A stretch of 64,000 bases of DNA from an uncultured Owenweeksia sp. (GCA_937146805.1 CAKZRR010000017.1:202129-266128), one strand, 5' to 3'; positions 6,581 through 15,553 are shown, counted from the first letter of the stretch. Program-made: numbers and translations. Notes: a model not told the origin generated them from the sequence alone.

Positions 6581-8494
6581 ATGAAAAAACTAATGCTATT
6601 AACCGGAATTTTACTAATTTTTTCGCTTCAGGCAGTTAAAGGTAGTACGATCACTTGGAAGTCGATAGGTCCAAATTTATATGAATTCAAAGTATTGCTG
6701 TTTGCGGATAGCTCCTCAACGTGGCCAACAAATGTTACCATCGAAGGGCCAAACAGTATTCATTATTCCTTAGCGGGCTCAAGTATATCTTATATCGGTG
6801 ATACTTGTGCAGTTTCTGTTTATGGTGTTTATAAGATTAGAGAGTACGTGGGTGTTATTGTACTAAACGGTACGCCACCTTATTCGGGTTGGGTTTTTAA
6901 ATTTTATAATTGTTGCGGATTTACCAATGTAATAAATACTACGGGACAAAATACTAGTTCCTATATTGAGGCGAGAATGTACCCAGGAGGGCAGAATTTA
7001 AACTCGCCTCAGTTTGATAGTGAAGCCGATTTTAGGATGTCAAAGCACAATCGTTTTTTCTTACCACATTCAAGCATTGGTCAATTAGGCGATTCACTTT
7101 ACTATTCCTTGGTATCCCCAATGTACCTTCAATCATCTGCCCGTACATTTAGTTCGGGGTTTTCCGCTACAAGTCCGCTCCCCAATCCGCTTAGTAACCC
7201 GTTAAATGGCCCTATTTATTTTGACCGGAGTATCGGTTACATGCAGTTTAATATACATACGGCAACGGCAGGCGAATATTACTTTGCTACCGAAGTTGAA
7301 CAATGGCGTAATGGTATATTAACTGCAAAAGTTATGAGAGATTTGCCCGCTAGTTTTCTGGTCAATCCAAATCCCGTTGCCAATAGCCAGCCCACTGTGG
7401 AGATTGATACGAGTGTATATGATGTGCAAAGGCTTGATGATATTTACACGATGGCTGTGAGGCCAGGTGATACGGCTCATTTTGAAATTAATGCAACGGA
7501 TTTTGATTTAAACGGAAGTAACTTTCAGAATTTGACTTTTAAGGCCAAAGGGCAAGCTTTGGACGTTCATTGGAATTCAACCAGCTTTTATACCAGTACC
7601 GCACATTTACAACCTGTGTCGCCCCAGTTAGGTTTTACAAGCCCAGGTTCTAATAATATAAGTTTTGAGTGGATTGTAGCTAATGAGCACGTAGATTTAC
7701 ACCCTGTTGAGTATGTATTTTTCTTTGAAGTAAAAGATGATGCCTCCTGTGCGCTATCAAGTAAAAAAATTGTAATAGTAAAGATACAGGTAGAGCCGGT
7801 GTTGGGCGTAGCGCCAGATACCTTGGCCATATGTCAAGGAGATTCTGTTTTGTTAAAAGGCACCACGCCTAGCAAAATCTATTTTTGGGAAAATGCTGAC
7901 GTCAGTTTTACAAGTACCAAAAGATACGTCTATGTAAGTCCTAACCAGTCAGGGTATTTTTTTCTAAAAGATGGGGCAAGCCAAAATGTAGTTGATTCGG
8001 TGTACATAAATGTAACGGAATTAAGGTCTTTTTCGTTGAATCAAGGCGCTGCAGGTTTATTATATGTGATCGATAGTAATGGACTGAGCAATTTTAATTG
8101 GTATTTCAATTCAGTGTTAATACAAGGTAATAGTAGTGATACCTTATTGGCTAGCAAAAGAGGAAGCTACTATGTAACTGCTCGGTTAGGTAGTTGTTTA
8201 TTAGTTTCAAAAGATATTACAATATCTCAAATTTTTGGAATTGGAGAATTGGATTTGTCATCAGTTCAGCTGTATCCAAATCCGGCAAAGAGCCAAGTAC
8301 TTATTTCAAATTTAGTTTCTGTTCAAAAAGTCTATTTAGTAGATGTTACAGGCCAAGTTCATCAAGAAATTAGAGCGACAAAAGGCCAAAGCGAAGTATT
8401 GGTTTCAAGGCAAAGTTTACCATCGGGTGTTTACTTTTTAAAAATGGAGTTTGATGAGGGAAATACCTTGGTTAAAAAGGTGGTGTTTGAGTAG
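6581..8494 (+). CDS. T9SS-secreted protein with C-terminal sorting domain (cargo paralog A)
   Basis: A 637-residue protein. Residues 1-21 form a Sec signal peptide (MKKLMLLTGILLIFSLQAVK). The N-terminal domain (to about 265) resembles the beta-rich start of gliding-motility-associated adhesin-like proteins, with ITWKSIGPNLYEF, DTCAVSVYG and FYNCCGFTN. A middle part carries IDTSVYDVQ, AHFEINATDFDLNGS and VEPVLGVAPDTLAICQGDSV. The last 74 residues from LYPNP (564) to KKVVFE are a type A T9SS sorting domain that directs passage across the outer membrane and cleavage by PorU. It is 126 nt upstream of a paralog with the same architecture, and the two sorting domains are nearly identical at DNA level. 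The biological role is unknown. Confidence 0.85.
   Translation: MKKLMLLTGILLIFSLQAVKGSTITWKSIGPNLYEFKVLLFADSSSTWPTNVTIEGPNSIHYSLAGSSISYIGDTCAVSVYGVYKIREYVGVIVLNGTPPYSGWVFKFYNCCGFTNVINTTGQNTSSYIEARMYPGGQNLNSPQFDSEADFRMSKHNRFFLPHSSIGQLGDSLYYSLVSPMYLQSSARTFSSGFSATSPLPNPLSNPLNGPIYFDRSIGYMQFNIHTATAGEYYFATEVEQWRNGILTAKVMRDLPASFLVNPNPVANSQPTVEIDTSVYDVQRLDDIYTMAVRPGDTAHFEINATDFDLNGSNFQNLTFKAKGQALDVHWNSTSFYTSTAHLQPVSPQLGFTSPGSNNISFEWIVANEHVDLHPVEYVFFFEVKDDASCALSSKKIVIVKIQVEPVLGVAPDTLAICQGDSVLLKGTTPSKIYFWENADVSFTSTKRYVYVSPNQSGYFFLKDGASQNVVDSVYINVTELRSFSLNQGAAGLLYVIDSNGLSNFNWYFNSVLIQGNSSDTLLASKRGSYYVTARLGSCLLVSKDITISQIFGIGELDLSSVQLYPNPAKSQVLISNLVSVQKVYLVDVTGQVHQEIRATKGQSEVLVSRQSLPSGVYFLKMEFDEGNTLVKKVVFE
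8276..8494 (+). repeat. Near-identical 219-bp sorting-domain segment, copy 1
   Basis: From the codon for the first Pro of YPNP to the stop codon, this segment matches 10309-10527 at 217 of 219 bases, while the rest of the two genes has diverged clearly at both protein and DNA level. Confidence 0.95.
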
Positions 8495-8619
8495 GAATGC
8501 AAACGGTTATAGGTTTTGTTTTTTTAATCCGTTATCTAAACCAAACCCTCTCTTTACTCATTGCACCTAGTATTGTCTTACAATTAGAATTATCTATGTA
8601 GGATAAAACCACCTACACC

Positions 8620-10527
8620 ATGAAAAAATTTCTACTGTTATTCGGATTATTAGTAAGTCTTACAATTCAGGCCGGCCATTTTAGGGGAGGCTCTATTTCT
8701 TGGGAGTCCGTGGGGTTGGATAAATACGTGTTTTCAGTGTTGCTTCATGCGGATTGTGGTGGAGCTGGCTTACCAGGGACTATTGTTCTGACAGGTCCAA
8801 ATGGAAATATTAGTACATCGAGTTCTGGAGGAATGTCTTTTAATGATACTTGTGGAACTGTGATTACCTGTGTATTTAAAACCCGCGAATATAAAAGTGA
8901 TACTATTACTTTAACCGGCACTCCGCCCCTAACGGGCTGGACATTTGGCTTTAGTTTCTGCTGTAGGAATACCTCTTTAAACCTAACAGGGGGAGGTAAC
9001 TATTACAATGAAGCTACGATGTATGCGGGAGGTTTAAACCGAAACTCCCCAAAGTTCGATCACTTTCCGGATTTTAGAATGTCGCCAAAAACAAAGTTTT
9101 TTCTGCCTTATTCGGGCAAAGGCCAAACAAGCGATTCGTTGCACTATTCGTTGGCACCAGTTTTAGATGGCCAAAACAGCCCTATTACCTTTAAAACTAA
9201 TTTTTCGGTTACTAGCCCATTTCCCAACCCACTTACCGACCCAGTAAATGGACCCGTTTACATACATGGACCAAGTGGTCATATTCAATTTGATGTAAAT
9301 GTGGCCACATCTGGCCGTTATGAATTTGCTACCGAAATAGAGCAATGGCAAAATGGTGTTTTGGCAGCTGTGGTGAAACGAGATATTTACGCCACCTTTT
9401 CTGCTCAAACCAATGCCAATAACCAGCCTAGTGTGGCAATTGATACTAGTGCTTATAACTTACAAAGACAGTTAGATACGTATTCGATGACTGTTTGGCC
9501 TGGTGATACGGCTCGTTTTGAAATTAATGCGATAGATTTTGATTTGAATGGAAGCAATCTACAGAGTTTAACTTTTACAGCTTCTGGGCAAGCGCTGGGC
9601 ATACCGTGGAACGGAAATAGTTTATATACGAGCAATGCTCAGTTACAGCCCGTTACACCACAAGTGGGTTTTGTTAGTCAAGGTACCAATAACATTGGTT
9701 TTGAATGGTTAGTTATGCCTGAACATGCTGCTAAAACCCCCGTTATTCATAGTTTTTATTTTAGGGTAAAAGATGATGCTTGTGTATTATCTAGCAAAAA
9801 AATTATAACTCTAAATATTGAGGTAAAACCTGTTTTAGGCATTGAGCCAGATACAGTGGCTATATGTTTAGGCGATTCTGTTGTGCTAAGAGGTAATACA
9901 CGTAGTGAAACCTATTTATGGGAAAATGCGAATGCTAGTTTTAATAGCACCCAGAGGTATCCGCTTGTTATCCCAAGTCAGTCCGAATATTATTTTCTAA
10001 AAGATGGTCTTAGTCAAGATGTAGTTGACTCAGTGTATATATCGGTAACAGAATCCAAATATTTGGAGGTGCTACAAGATACCGGACAGTTTTTATATGT
10101 GCTGGATAGCAATGGAGTGACAAGTTTTAATTGGTACTTCAATTCAGTTTTACTAACAGGTCAAACCAACGACACTATAGTGCCTACACAAAAAGGAACT
10201 TATTATGTAACTGCACAGATAGGAGCCTGTGAGTTGATTTCTTCTAACCAAATGGTAAATCAAATTTTTACGGTAAATGAGTTGTCCTTTTCATCGGTTC
10301 AGTTGTACCCAAATCCGGCAAAGAGCCAAGTACTTATTACAAATTTAGTTTCCGTTCAAAAAGTCTATTTAGTAGATGTTACAGGCCAAGTTCATCAAGA
10401 AATTAGAGCGACAAAAGGCCAAAGCGAAGTATTGGTTTCAAGGCAAAGTTTACCATCGGGTGTTTACTTTTTAAAAATGGAGTTTGATGAGGGAAATACC
10501 TTGGTTAAAAAGGTGGTGTTTGAGTAG
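8620..10527 (+). CDS. T9SS-secreted protein with C-terminal sorting domain (cargo paralog B)
   Basis: A 635-residue paralog of the preceding gene. It has a signal peptide (MKKFLLLFGLLVSLTIQA), then mature AGHFRGGSISWESVGLDKYV, close to the AxHxxGGxIxY-type start of Bacteroidota gliding-associated surface proteins. Cys residues occur in HADCGG, NDTCGT and FSFCCRN. The middle contains AIDTSAYNLQ, ARFEINAIDFDLNGS and VLGIEPDTVAICLGDSV, aligning with paralog A. The T9SS sorting domain spans LYPNP (562) to the end. A strong terminator follows at 10555. The pair arose by tandem duplication, with later homogenisation of the sorting domain. Surface display or release by T9SS is expected; the ligand or activity is unknown. 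Confidence 0.85.
   Translation: MKKFLLLFGLLVSLTIQAGHFRGGSISWESVGLDKYVFSVLLHADCGGAGLPGTIVLTGPNGNISTSSSGGMSFNDTCGTVITCVFKTREYKSDTITLTGTPPLTGWTFGFSFCCRNTSLNLTGGGNYYNEATMYAGGLNRNSPKFDHFPDFRMSPKTKFFLPYSGKGQTSDSLHYSLAPVLDGQNSPITFKTNFSVTSPFPNPLTDPVNGPVYIHGPSGHIQFDVNVATSGRYEFATEIEQWQNGVLAAVVKRDIYATFSAQTNANNQPSVAIDTSAYNLQRQLDTYSMTVWPGDTARFEINAIDFDLNGSNLQSLTFTASGQALGIPWNGNSLYTSNAQLQPVTPQVGFVSQGTNNIGFEWLVMPEHAAKTPVIHSFYFRVKDDACVLSSKKIITLNIEVKPVLGIEPDTVAICLGDSVVLRGNTRSETYLWENANASFNSTQRYPLVIPSQSEYYFLKDGLSQDVVDSVYISVTESKYLEVLQDTGQFLYVLDSNGVTSFNWYFNSVLLTGQTNDTIVPTQKGTYYVTAQIGACELISSNQMVNQIFTVNELSFSSVQLYPNPAKSQVLITNLVSVQKVYLVDVTGQVHQEIRATKGQSEVLVSRQSLPSGVYFLKMEFDEGNTLVKKVVFE
10309..10527 (+). repeat. Near-identical 219-bp sorting-domain segment, copy 2
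   Basis: Second copy of the segment at 8276-8494; only two bases differ (in the codons following KSQVLI and in NLVS). Confidence 0.95.
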
Positions 10528-10554
10528 CATGGAATCTGATTTATAATTTGAAGA

Positions 10555-10586
10555 CCCCAATGGTATTACGCCATTGGGTTTTTTTT
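10555..10586 (+). terminator. Terminator of cargo paralog B
   Basis: Stem CCCAATGG / CCATTGGG with loop TATTACG, followed by eight or more T, 28 nt after the stop codon. Confidence 0.9.
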
Positions 10587-10612
10587 GAAAATCGATTCAA
10601 GTATAATGATTC

Positions 10613-11857
10613 TTATTTTTTCACTAGCACTTCCATCTTAGCTTGATTAATTTTTAAAAAGTAAACCCCTTTCGATAAGTGATTAAGTCTGATTTTTTGT
10701 TTGGTTTGATAAAGATTTTCCTCATGTACTAGTTGCCCAGTAGCGTCATACAATTGTATTATTCCATTTTTCGAACTAGTATTCGCAATCCAAATAAAAT
10801 CAGTTGTGGGGTTGGGGTATATAGATATAGTTGTAGCAACTCTTTTTTCAAGTAAACCAATATTACCGCCATTTGTGGTTTTATATACGCGGCCATCTAA
10901 TAAAGCATAACCTACGCTATCGTTGGCAAACGAAATATTGCTAAAAGCATAAGGCGAGGCGTGCCAGTTAACACCATTGGTGCTAGTAGATTGTAAAGGC
11001 CTTGCGGCTCCGCCATAAGCAAACTGTCCGTACACATAACCAATACCATTTCTCAGAAAAAAGATTTCCGTAAAAAAAGTAGTGTCATTGTTTAACTGTT
11101 GCTGAACCCAGTTGTTGCCACCATCTGTTGTGCTTAAAATCAGCCCATTATTACCACAGGCGTAACCGTTTTGAGCATCGGTAAAGTAAAAGTTATTAAT
11201 GTGTTTTACTTTACCAAAGCCGTTACCATTTGTTGTGTCTTGATATACTTTGGTCCAGCTAGTACCTTGGTTTACCGATTTGAAGATACGGTAATAACTA
11301 ACCCCAGAAATGTTGAGCTCATAAGTACTCAAAAACACAGTATCCTCACTTTGCATATACACGGCATTTACTTGATCTTGCAATGGGTGGCTTATTTGTG
11401 TTAGGTTTTTTCCGCCATTGGTAGTTTTTAGTAATAAATCGTATTCGCCTACAATAAAACCCACGCTGTCGTTAGCAAAATGCAATTGCCTAAAGTTGTA
11501 GCCTGTAAACTGGTTGGAAGTAAGCGAGTCCCAAGTTTGGCCTGCATCAGAGGTAGAGGCCAAAAAATTAAGATGGTTACCAAAGGCAGTGCCGCCACAC
11601 ACATAACCCTTATTAGGGGAAGGAAACTGAAGGTCATTAAACCATTCGCCAAAATTGAAAATGGTGGCGGTGCTATCAAAAGTTTGTCCGCCATCAAAGC
11701 TGCGGTATATTTTACCGTTTCCACCGGTTATTACAACCGTATCAGGTGATACCGCCCAGCATTTATGTAATTGAAGATTTTTTAATGGTAGAGCCGTCCA
11801 TTGAGCCGAAAGACCAAAGGCAAGGCATAGCGAAAAGCAGGTAGCAAGCTTTTTCAT
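10613..11857 (-). CDS. T9SS-secreted YCF48/BNR-like beta-propeller protein
   Basis: A 414-residue protein with a signal peptide ending LSAQ (residue 19). It contains repeated propeller blades with the pattern of YCF48/BNR proteins: GKIYRSFDGGQTF, STSDAGQTWDSL, LLKTTNGGKN, FKSVNQGTSWTKV, STTDGGNNWVQQ, STNGVNWHAS and VYKTTNGGN. The T9SS sorting domain starts IYPNPTTDF at residue 346 and ends MEVLVKK. It follows the second diheme peroxidase gene by 52 nt on the same strand and could be the last gene of the MbnP/peroxidase cluster. The function of the propeller is not evident; such domains often bind partners or carbohydrates. Confidence 0.85.
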   Translation of the reverse strand: MKKLATCFSLCLAFGLSAQWTALPLKNLQLHKCWAVSPDTVVITGGNGKIYRSFDGGQTFDSTATIFNFGEWFNDLQFPSPNKGYVCGGTAFGNHLNFLASTSDAGQTWDSLTSNQFTGYNFRQLHFANDSVGFIVGEYDLLLKTTNGGKNLTQISHPLQDQVNAVYMQSEDTVFLSTYELNISGVSYYRIFKSVNQGTSWTKVYQDTTNGNGFGKVKHINNFYFTDAQNGYACGNNGLILSTTDGGNNWVQQQLNNDTTFFTEIFFLRNGIGYVYGQFAYGGAARPLQSTSTNGVNWHASPYAFSNISFANDSVGYALLDGRVYKTTNGGNIGLLEKRVATTISIYPNPTTDFIWIANTSSKNGIIQLYDATGQLVHEENLYQTKQKIRLNHLSKGVYFLKINQAKMEVLVKK

Positions 11858-11909
11858 AGTATCTTTTTAGGGGTTTGGTAATAAGATGGTATTAGGATGA
11901 AAAGGGTTG

Positions 11910-12938
11910 CTACTGGTTTTTATGGGTAGCTATAAAATGGTGATCGGAGAGGCTCAAAAGAAAGTTTACTAGATCGCTTTTTTCACTTTCGTTGAGGTTT
12001 AGAGGAGTAATTAGAGCGCTTTTATTGGGATGATTTTCACCTCCGCTATTGTAATGGTTTACCACTTCAAGCAGCGTGTTGAATTGCCCGTTGTGCATAT
12101 AGGGAGTGGTAAATTCAACGTTTCGGAGGGAGGGTACTTTAAAGAGCGCTTGATCTGAACTAAGTCCCGTAAGCCTAGCGCGTCCTAAGTCTAAGTAAGC
12201 TGTATCCAAACCATTATTTTGAAAGCTGTAATTGCTAAAATTAAACCCTGCATGGCAGCTGCTGCAATTGGTTTTAGCGCTATTAAAAAGTTGCCATCCT
12301 CTTTTTTCACTTTCGCTTAGAGCTTGCTCCTTACCCTGATAAAAATATTTATCCCAAGTACTTTGTCCGCTAATAAGCGAACGCTGATAGGTACCTAAGG
12401 CGCGGGTAATAGTAAATGGAGTTGGTGGGCTTTGGTACGCTTGTACTGAAAGTTTTTGGTAATCTTTTCGATTTTCGAGTAACGCTATAATAGCCAACAT
12501 ATCATGGGCAAACTCGTTGTGCTCTTGTATCGGCACTAATACTTGCATTTCCAGTGTTTTAATGCTGCCTTCGCGCAATAGATAAGGGTGGTAGCCCACG
12601 TTGGCTAAAGAGGGTGCATTGCGAACTCCAGGCCGGTTAAAAACCCCTGGACTAAAAGCTTGGTCATCGGCAAAAGCCAAATGAGGTTTGTGGCAACTGC
12701 CGCAACTCAAAGTGCTATCTATAGAGAGAACGGGGTCAAAAAAGAGTTTTTTACCAAAGCGCCAACGAGCTTCGCTAAAGGCATTATCATTGGGAAATGG
12801 CATTGCTGGAAAACCTGTGGGGATTTGAACTAAACTACTTTTAGTGTCAAATTTTTCGGAATTTGATTTCTCGCAAGCTACTGCCAACATCATAATTCCG
12901 CTGCTTAGCAGTACCAAAAATTTTCCAGCAATACGCAT
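11910..12938 (-). CDS. Diheme cytochrome c peroxidase / MauG-MbnH-like lipoprotein (copy 2)
   Basis: A 342-residue protein. The N-terminus is a lipoprotein signal (MRIAGKFLVLLSSGIMMLAV then AC, Cys22), so an envelope-anchored periplasmic protein is expected. Two c-type heme motifs are present, CGSCH (79-83, in LSCGSCHKPHLAFAD) and CSSCH (225-229, in NCSSCHAGFNFSN), with the conserved FKVPSLRNVEFTTPYMHNGQF block near the C-terminus. This is the architecture of bacterial diheme cytochrome c peroxidases and of MauG/MbnH enzymes that oxidise amino acids in partner proteins. It lies 8 nt after its paralog and downstream of an MbnP-like gene, which favours a protein-modifying role over simple H2O2 removal; this is inference. 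Confidence 0.88.
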   Translation of the reverse strand: MRIAGKFLVLLSSGIMMLAVACEKSNSEKFDTKSSLVQIPTGFPAMPFPNDNAFSEARWRFGKKLFFDPVLSIDSTLSCGSCHKPHLAFADDQAFSPGVFNRPGVRNAPSLANVGYHPYLLREGSIKTLEMQVLVPIQEHNEFAHDMLAIIALLENRKDYQKLSVQAYQSPPTPFTITRALGTYQRSLISGQSTWDKYFYQGKEQALSESEKRGWQLFNSAKTNCSSCHAGFNFSNYSFQNNGLDTAYLDLGRARLTGLSSDQALFKVPSLRNVEFTTPYMHNGQFNTLLEVVNHYNSGGENHPNKSALITPLNLNESEKSDLVNFLLSLSDHHFIATHKNQ

Positions 12939-12946
12939 TGGTAATT

Positions 12947-14038
12947 TTAATTTGGGTCGCTGTAGTTTGGATTAGTCAATAAATCTTCATCCGTAAGCGT
13001 GCGCAAAAAAGCCACTAAGTCTGCTTTATCTTGTGCATCTAACTGTAAACCTCCAGAGGCGCGTGTGTATTCCAAGGCAGGATCAACGGTGGTTGAATTT
13101 TGAATGCCACTGTTGTAATGATCTACTACCTCCTCTAAGGTGGTAAATCTACCATCGTGCATATAAGGCGGTGTTACGGCTATGTTTCGGAGCGAGGTAA
13201 CTTTAAATTTACCTAAATCCTTGGCCAAAAAAGTGGCTTTTGCTCTTCCGCTATCGGCTCTTGCGGCATCACTATCTAAGCCATTATTCATATACAGGTC
13301 GTTTTCAAAAGTTTTACCTGCATGGCAGTGGGCGCAATCGGCACCCGACATGTCAGGAAAGCCTGGGTTAAATTCTGTAAAGAATAGGGCTCGTCCACGC
13401 TCTTCTGATTCGCTGAGCGTTGTTTGTCCTCTTAAAAATCGATCGTATTTACTATCTACCGATAAAATAGAGTTCATAAACTGCTCCAATGCAAGTGAAA
13501 TCTTTTCGCTGGTAATTTCAGAACTCCCAAAAGTTCTAAAAAACTGGTTGCGATATGCTTCACTTCCTTCTAATTTCGCCACTACGTTTTCCAAAGTCTC
13601 ATCCATTTCCAAGGCATCTTGGATTGGTAAAATGGATTGATCTCGTAAAAGATGTGCACGTCCATCCCAAAAAAACTCATTATCGTGCCAAGCCATATTA
13701 AAAATACCCATAGCCTGCCTTTTTCCGGGTAGGCCTTTTACGCCTAACGAAAATTTAAGAGTATCGCTAAAGGCATGTTGTTGGCGGTGGCAGCTGGCGC
13801 AAGATTGTGAACCATCTCTTGAAAGCATTTTTTCATAAAACAAGGTACGTCCTAATTTTACGCCTTGCACCGTTAAGGGGTTATCAGCAGCTATGTTGGG
13901 CTTTTCAAAATCTTTATACGCTAAAGTATGAGCGGTAGTATCGTGTACAAGCTGGTTGTCGTCTTTATCGTCCTTACAAGCTTGGGTGCTAATTATCAGT
14001 GCGCCTATGGCACATACTAGTATTTGCTTATTTTTCAT
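12947..14038 (-). CDS. Diheme cytochrome c peroxidase / MauG-MbnH-like lipoprotein (copy 1)
   Basis: A 363-residue protein with a lipoprotein-like signal (IGALIISTQAC, Cys21). Heme motifs are CASCH (80-84, in SQSCASCHRQQHAFSD) and CAHCH (235-239, in GADCAHCHAGKTFEND). The conserved segments FNMAWHDNEFFWDGRA and TSLRNIAVTPPYMHDGRF are those of the MauG/cytochrome c peroxidase family. It begins 10 nt after the stop of the MbnP-like gene and ends 8 nt before the second peroxidase, so the three are surely one operon. In the methanobactin system the MbnH enzyme of this family converts a Trp of MbnP to kynurenine. Which of the two copies would do this here cannot be told. Confidence 0.9.
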   Translation of the reverse strand: MKNKQILVCAIGALIISTQACKDDKDDNQLVHDTTAHTLAYKDFEKPNIAADNPLTVQGVKLGRTLFYEKMLSRDGSQSCASCHRQQHAFSDTLKFSLGVKGLPGKRQAMGIFNMAWHDNEFFWDGRAHLLRDQSILPIQDALEMDETLENVVAKLEGSEAYRNQFFRTFGSSEITSEKISLALEQFMNSILSVDSKYDRFLRGQTTLSESEERGRALFFTEFNPGFPDMSGADCAHCHAGKTFENDLYMNNGLDSDAARADSGRAKATFLAKDLGKFKVTSLRNIAVTPPYMHDGRFTTLEEVVDHYNSGIQNSTTVDPALEYTRASGGLQLDAQDKADLVAFLRTLTDEDLLTNPNYSDPN

Positions 14039-14048
14039 GAGATGGGTT

Positions 14049-14999
14049 TTAAAGACTAATCAGCTTTTTGCTAGTTAACCTATTCCCATTTTTAAGCAAG
14101 GCTACTTGGTACACTCCTGTTTGCAGGTTGGGTAACAAAATCTGAGTTTGGTTACTCAGTTGTGTTTGCCAAACAATTTTTCCACTTACATCAAAAATAA
14201 CTAACTCCGCACCCGCCTGTGTTTCAACTAAACGCAGGGTAGTTTGCCCTTGGCTAGGGTTAGGACTAAGGCTAAAATTGAGTACGCTATTTTCATGTAA
14301 TCCTACTTTACCACTAATATCCGTATATACATGGTTTTGAAAGTTTTGCATTATCATAGGAGCCTGTTGGTCTTCGCCATGGTAGTTTAAGTTACCCGAA
14401 ACGGTAATGCCTCGTAAAGCTTTTTCGCAATCGGCCGCAAGGCTAATTACTAAATCACCGTTTATCATTTCTCCAGTAGTTGGAATAATGGCATGACCGT
14501 AGTTTTTATCACCGAGAGCATGTAATTGCCAAATTTGATCTCCACCGGCACCGCCTAAACCTTCAAAGGCAACAAAGCGATATCCTGATGCCCATCCCCA
14601 ATGCATAGAGGGGCCTTGGAACCATAGTGGATGCCCTTTAGGTTGAGTTGAGGGGTCTAAGTGATTTGACGCATAATCTACACCAATGCCCAATTCAATT
14701 CCTTCTAGGTTGGTAATATTATACGAACCCAAGGTTTCTGATAAAGGCTCATTGGCTTTTACCATTAAATATTTATCAGTTACGGCTGTTTTTTGGCCGC
14801 CATCGTGCACCAGCGAAATTTTCGAAATATAATATTCAGCTCGCGTAAAGCTAAAGCTGTTACCTAAATTATTACTGCAAGGATGTTCGTAGCTAAAATC
14901 GCTGTAGGCCAATTTATGATGAATGTCTAGAATAACATTAACTTGACCATAGCTTAAGGCAGCCAGTAAGAAGGCACCAATAAGTGTAAATTTTTTCAT
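14049..14999 (-). CDS. MbnP-like copper-binding protein with T9SS sorting domain
   Basis: A 316-residue protein with a signal peptide ending SYGQ (19). Residues 20-230 match the MbnP family: VNVILDIHHKL, FTRAEYYISKISLVHDGG, LEGIELGIGVDY and the block KGHPLWFQGPSMHWGWASGY. The last holds a WxW motif (W134-G-W136). In characterised MbnP the first Trp of WxW is oxidised to kynurenine by the partner peroxidase MbnH and contributes to a copper site. From LSPNPSQGQ (244) to KKLISL the protein is a T9SS sorting domain, so it should be exported to the surface or medium. Two diheme peroxidase genes follow immediately and a Cys/His-rich protein precedes it. Copper binding and kynurenine formation here are inferred from family and motif. 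Confidence 0.87.
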   Translation of the reverse strand: MKKFTLIGAFLLAALSYGQVNVILDIHHKLAYSDFSYEHPCSNNLGNSFSFTRAEYYISKISLVHDGGQKTAVTDKYLMVKANEPLSETLGSYNITNLEGIELGIGVDYASNHLDPSTQPKGHPLWFQGPSMHWGWASGYRFVAFEGLGGAGGDQIWQLHALGDKNYGHAIIPTTGEMINGDLVISLAADCEKALRGITVSGNLNYHGEDQQAPMIMQNFQNHVYTDISGKVGLHENSVLNFSLSPNPSQGQTTLRLVETQAGAELVIFDVSGKIVWQTQLSNQTQILLPNLQTGVYQVALLKNGNRLTSKKLISL

Positions 15000-15077
15000 G
15001 ATAGTAAATTTTTAAATTATTTGAAATAAATGAGATTTCCTCTGTATGCTAGAGACGGATGATGGAAACTTCTTATT

Positions 15078-15518
15078 TCAAATTAAAAACACCTGATATT
15101 TTACTAGTAAATTGTTTTTGACCCGAGGGGGTATAAGTGGAGGTAAGGCTGAACATCTTGTAATATAAGTAGGTTGCGGAAAATTGATTTTTTGGAGCAG
15201 CGGCATGGACAGAGCTACTACATTAGAGGTAGTTAATACCACGTCCTGATTAGGATGCTCAGCATCAAAGTTCAATCCTTCTACAACGATTTTTTTGTTG
15301 TGGCAGCAATCATCAATTAAGCCTAATTTTTTGGCTAGCCCATGGTGGCAGGCAGCACCCGAATGATTTGACTGGTTGTGTTTGCAGGGTGTAGCTTGGT
15401 TAAAAAGTCCAATGCTCTTTAACGTATCGCCACACCAGTGGGTATCAATAGTAAAGCTTAAGGAGCTCAAAAACACCTGAAAAGCAAGTAGTACTGATAA
15501 AAGATTCCTGCAAAACAT
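15078..15518 (-). CDS. HYC_CC_PP-type Cys/His-rich secreted protein
   Basis: A 146-residue protein with a signal-like N-terminus (MFCRNLLSVLLAFQVFLSSL). It carries THWCGDTLKS (His27-Trp-Cys29), CKHNQ (45), ACHHG (57-59) and DDCCHNKK (71-73), then a hydrophilic part, and near the C-terminus a Pro-rich ALPPLIPPRV. The order H-aromatic-C ... CC ... PP matches the small Bacteroidota family called HYC_CC_PP, often found near metal-handling genes. The Cys/His spacing suggests metal binding. It ends 78 nt before the MbnP-like gene on the same strand and probably belongs to the same unit. The exact role, for example metallochaperone, is not known. Confidence 0.7.
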   Translation of the reverse strand: MFCRNLLSVLLAFQVFLSSLSFTIDTHWCGDTLKSIGLFNQATPCKHNQSNHSGAACHHGLAKKLGLIDDCCHNKKIVVEGLNFDAEHPNQDVVLTTSNVVALSMPLLQKINFPQPTYITRCSALPPLIPPRVKNNLLVKYQVFLI

Positions 15519-15553
15519 CCTACAAAGATGTGAAAAAATAGATTAAGATAAAC

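Noticed and set aside
13182..13640. Plus-strand open frame of 152 codons antisense to the first diheme peroxidase
   Set aside because: The minus-strand gene has clear heme motifs and family blocks; the antisense frame is a by-product of its codon use.
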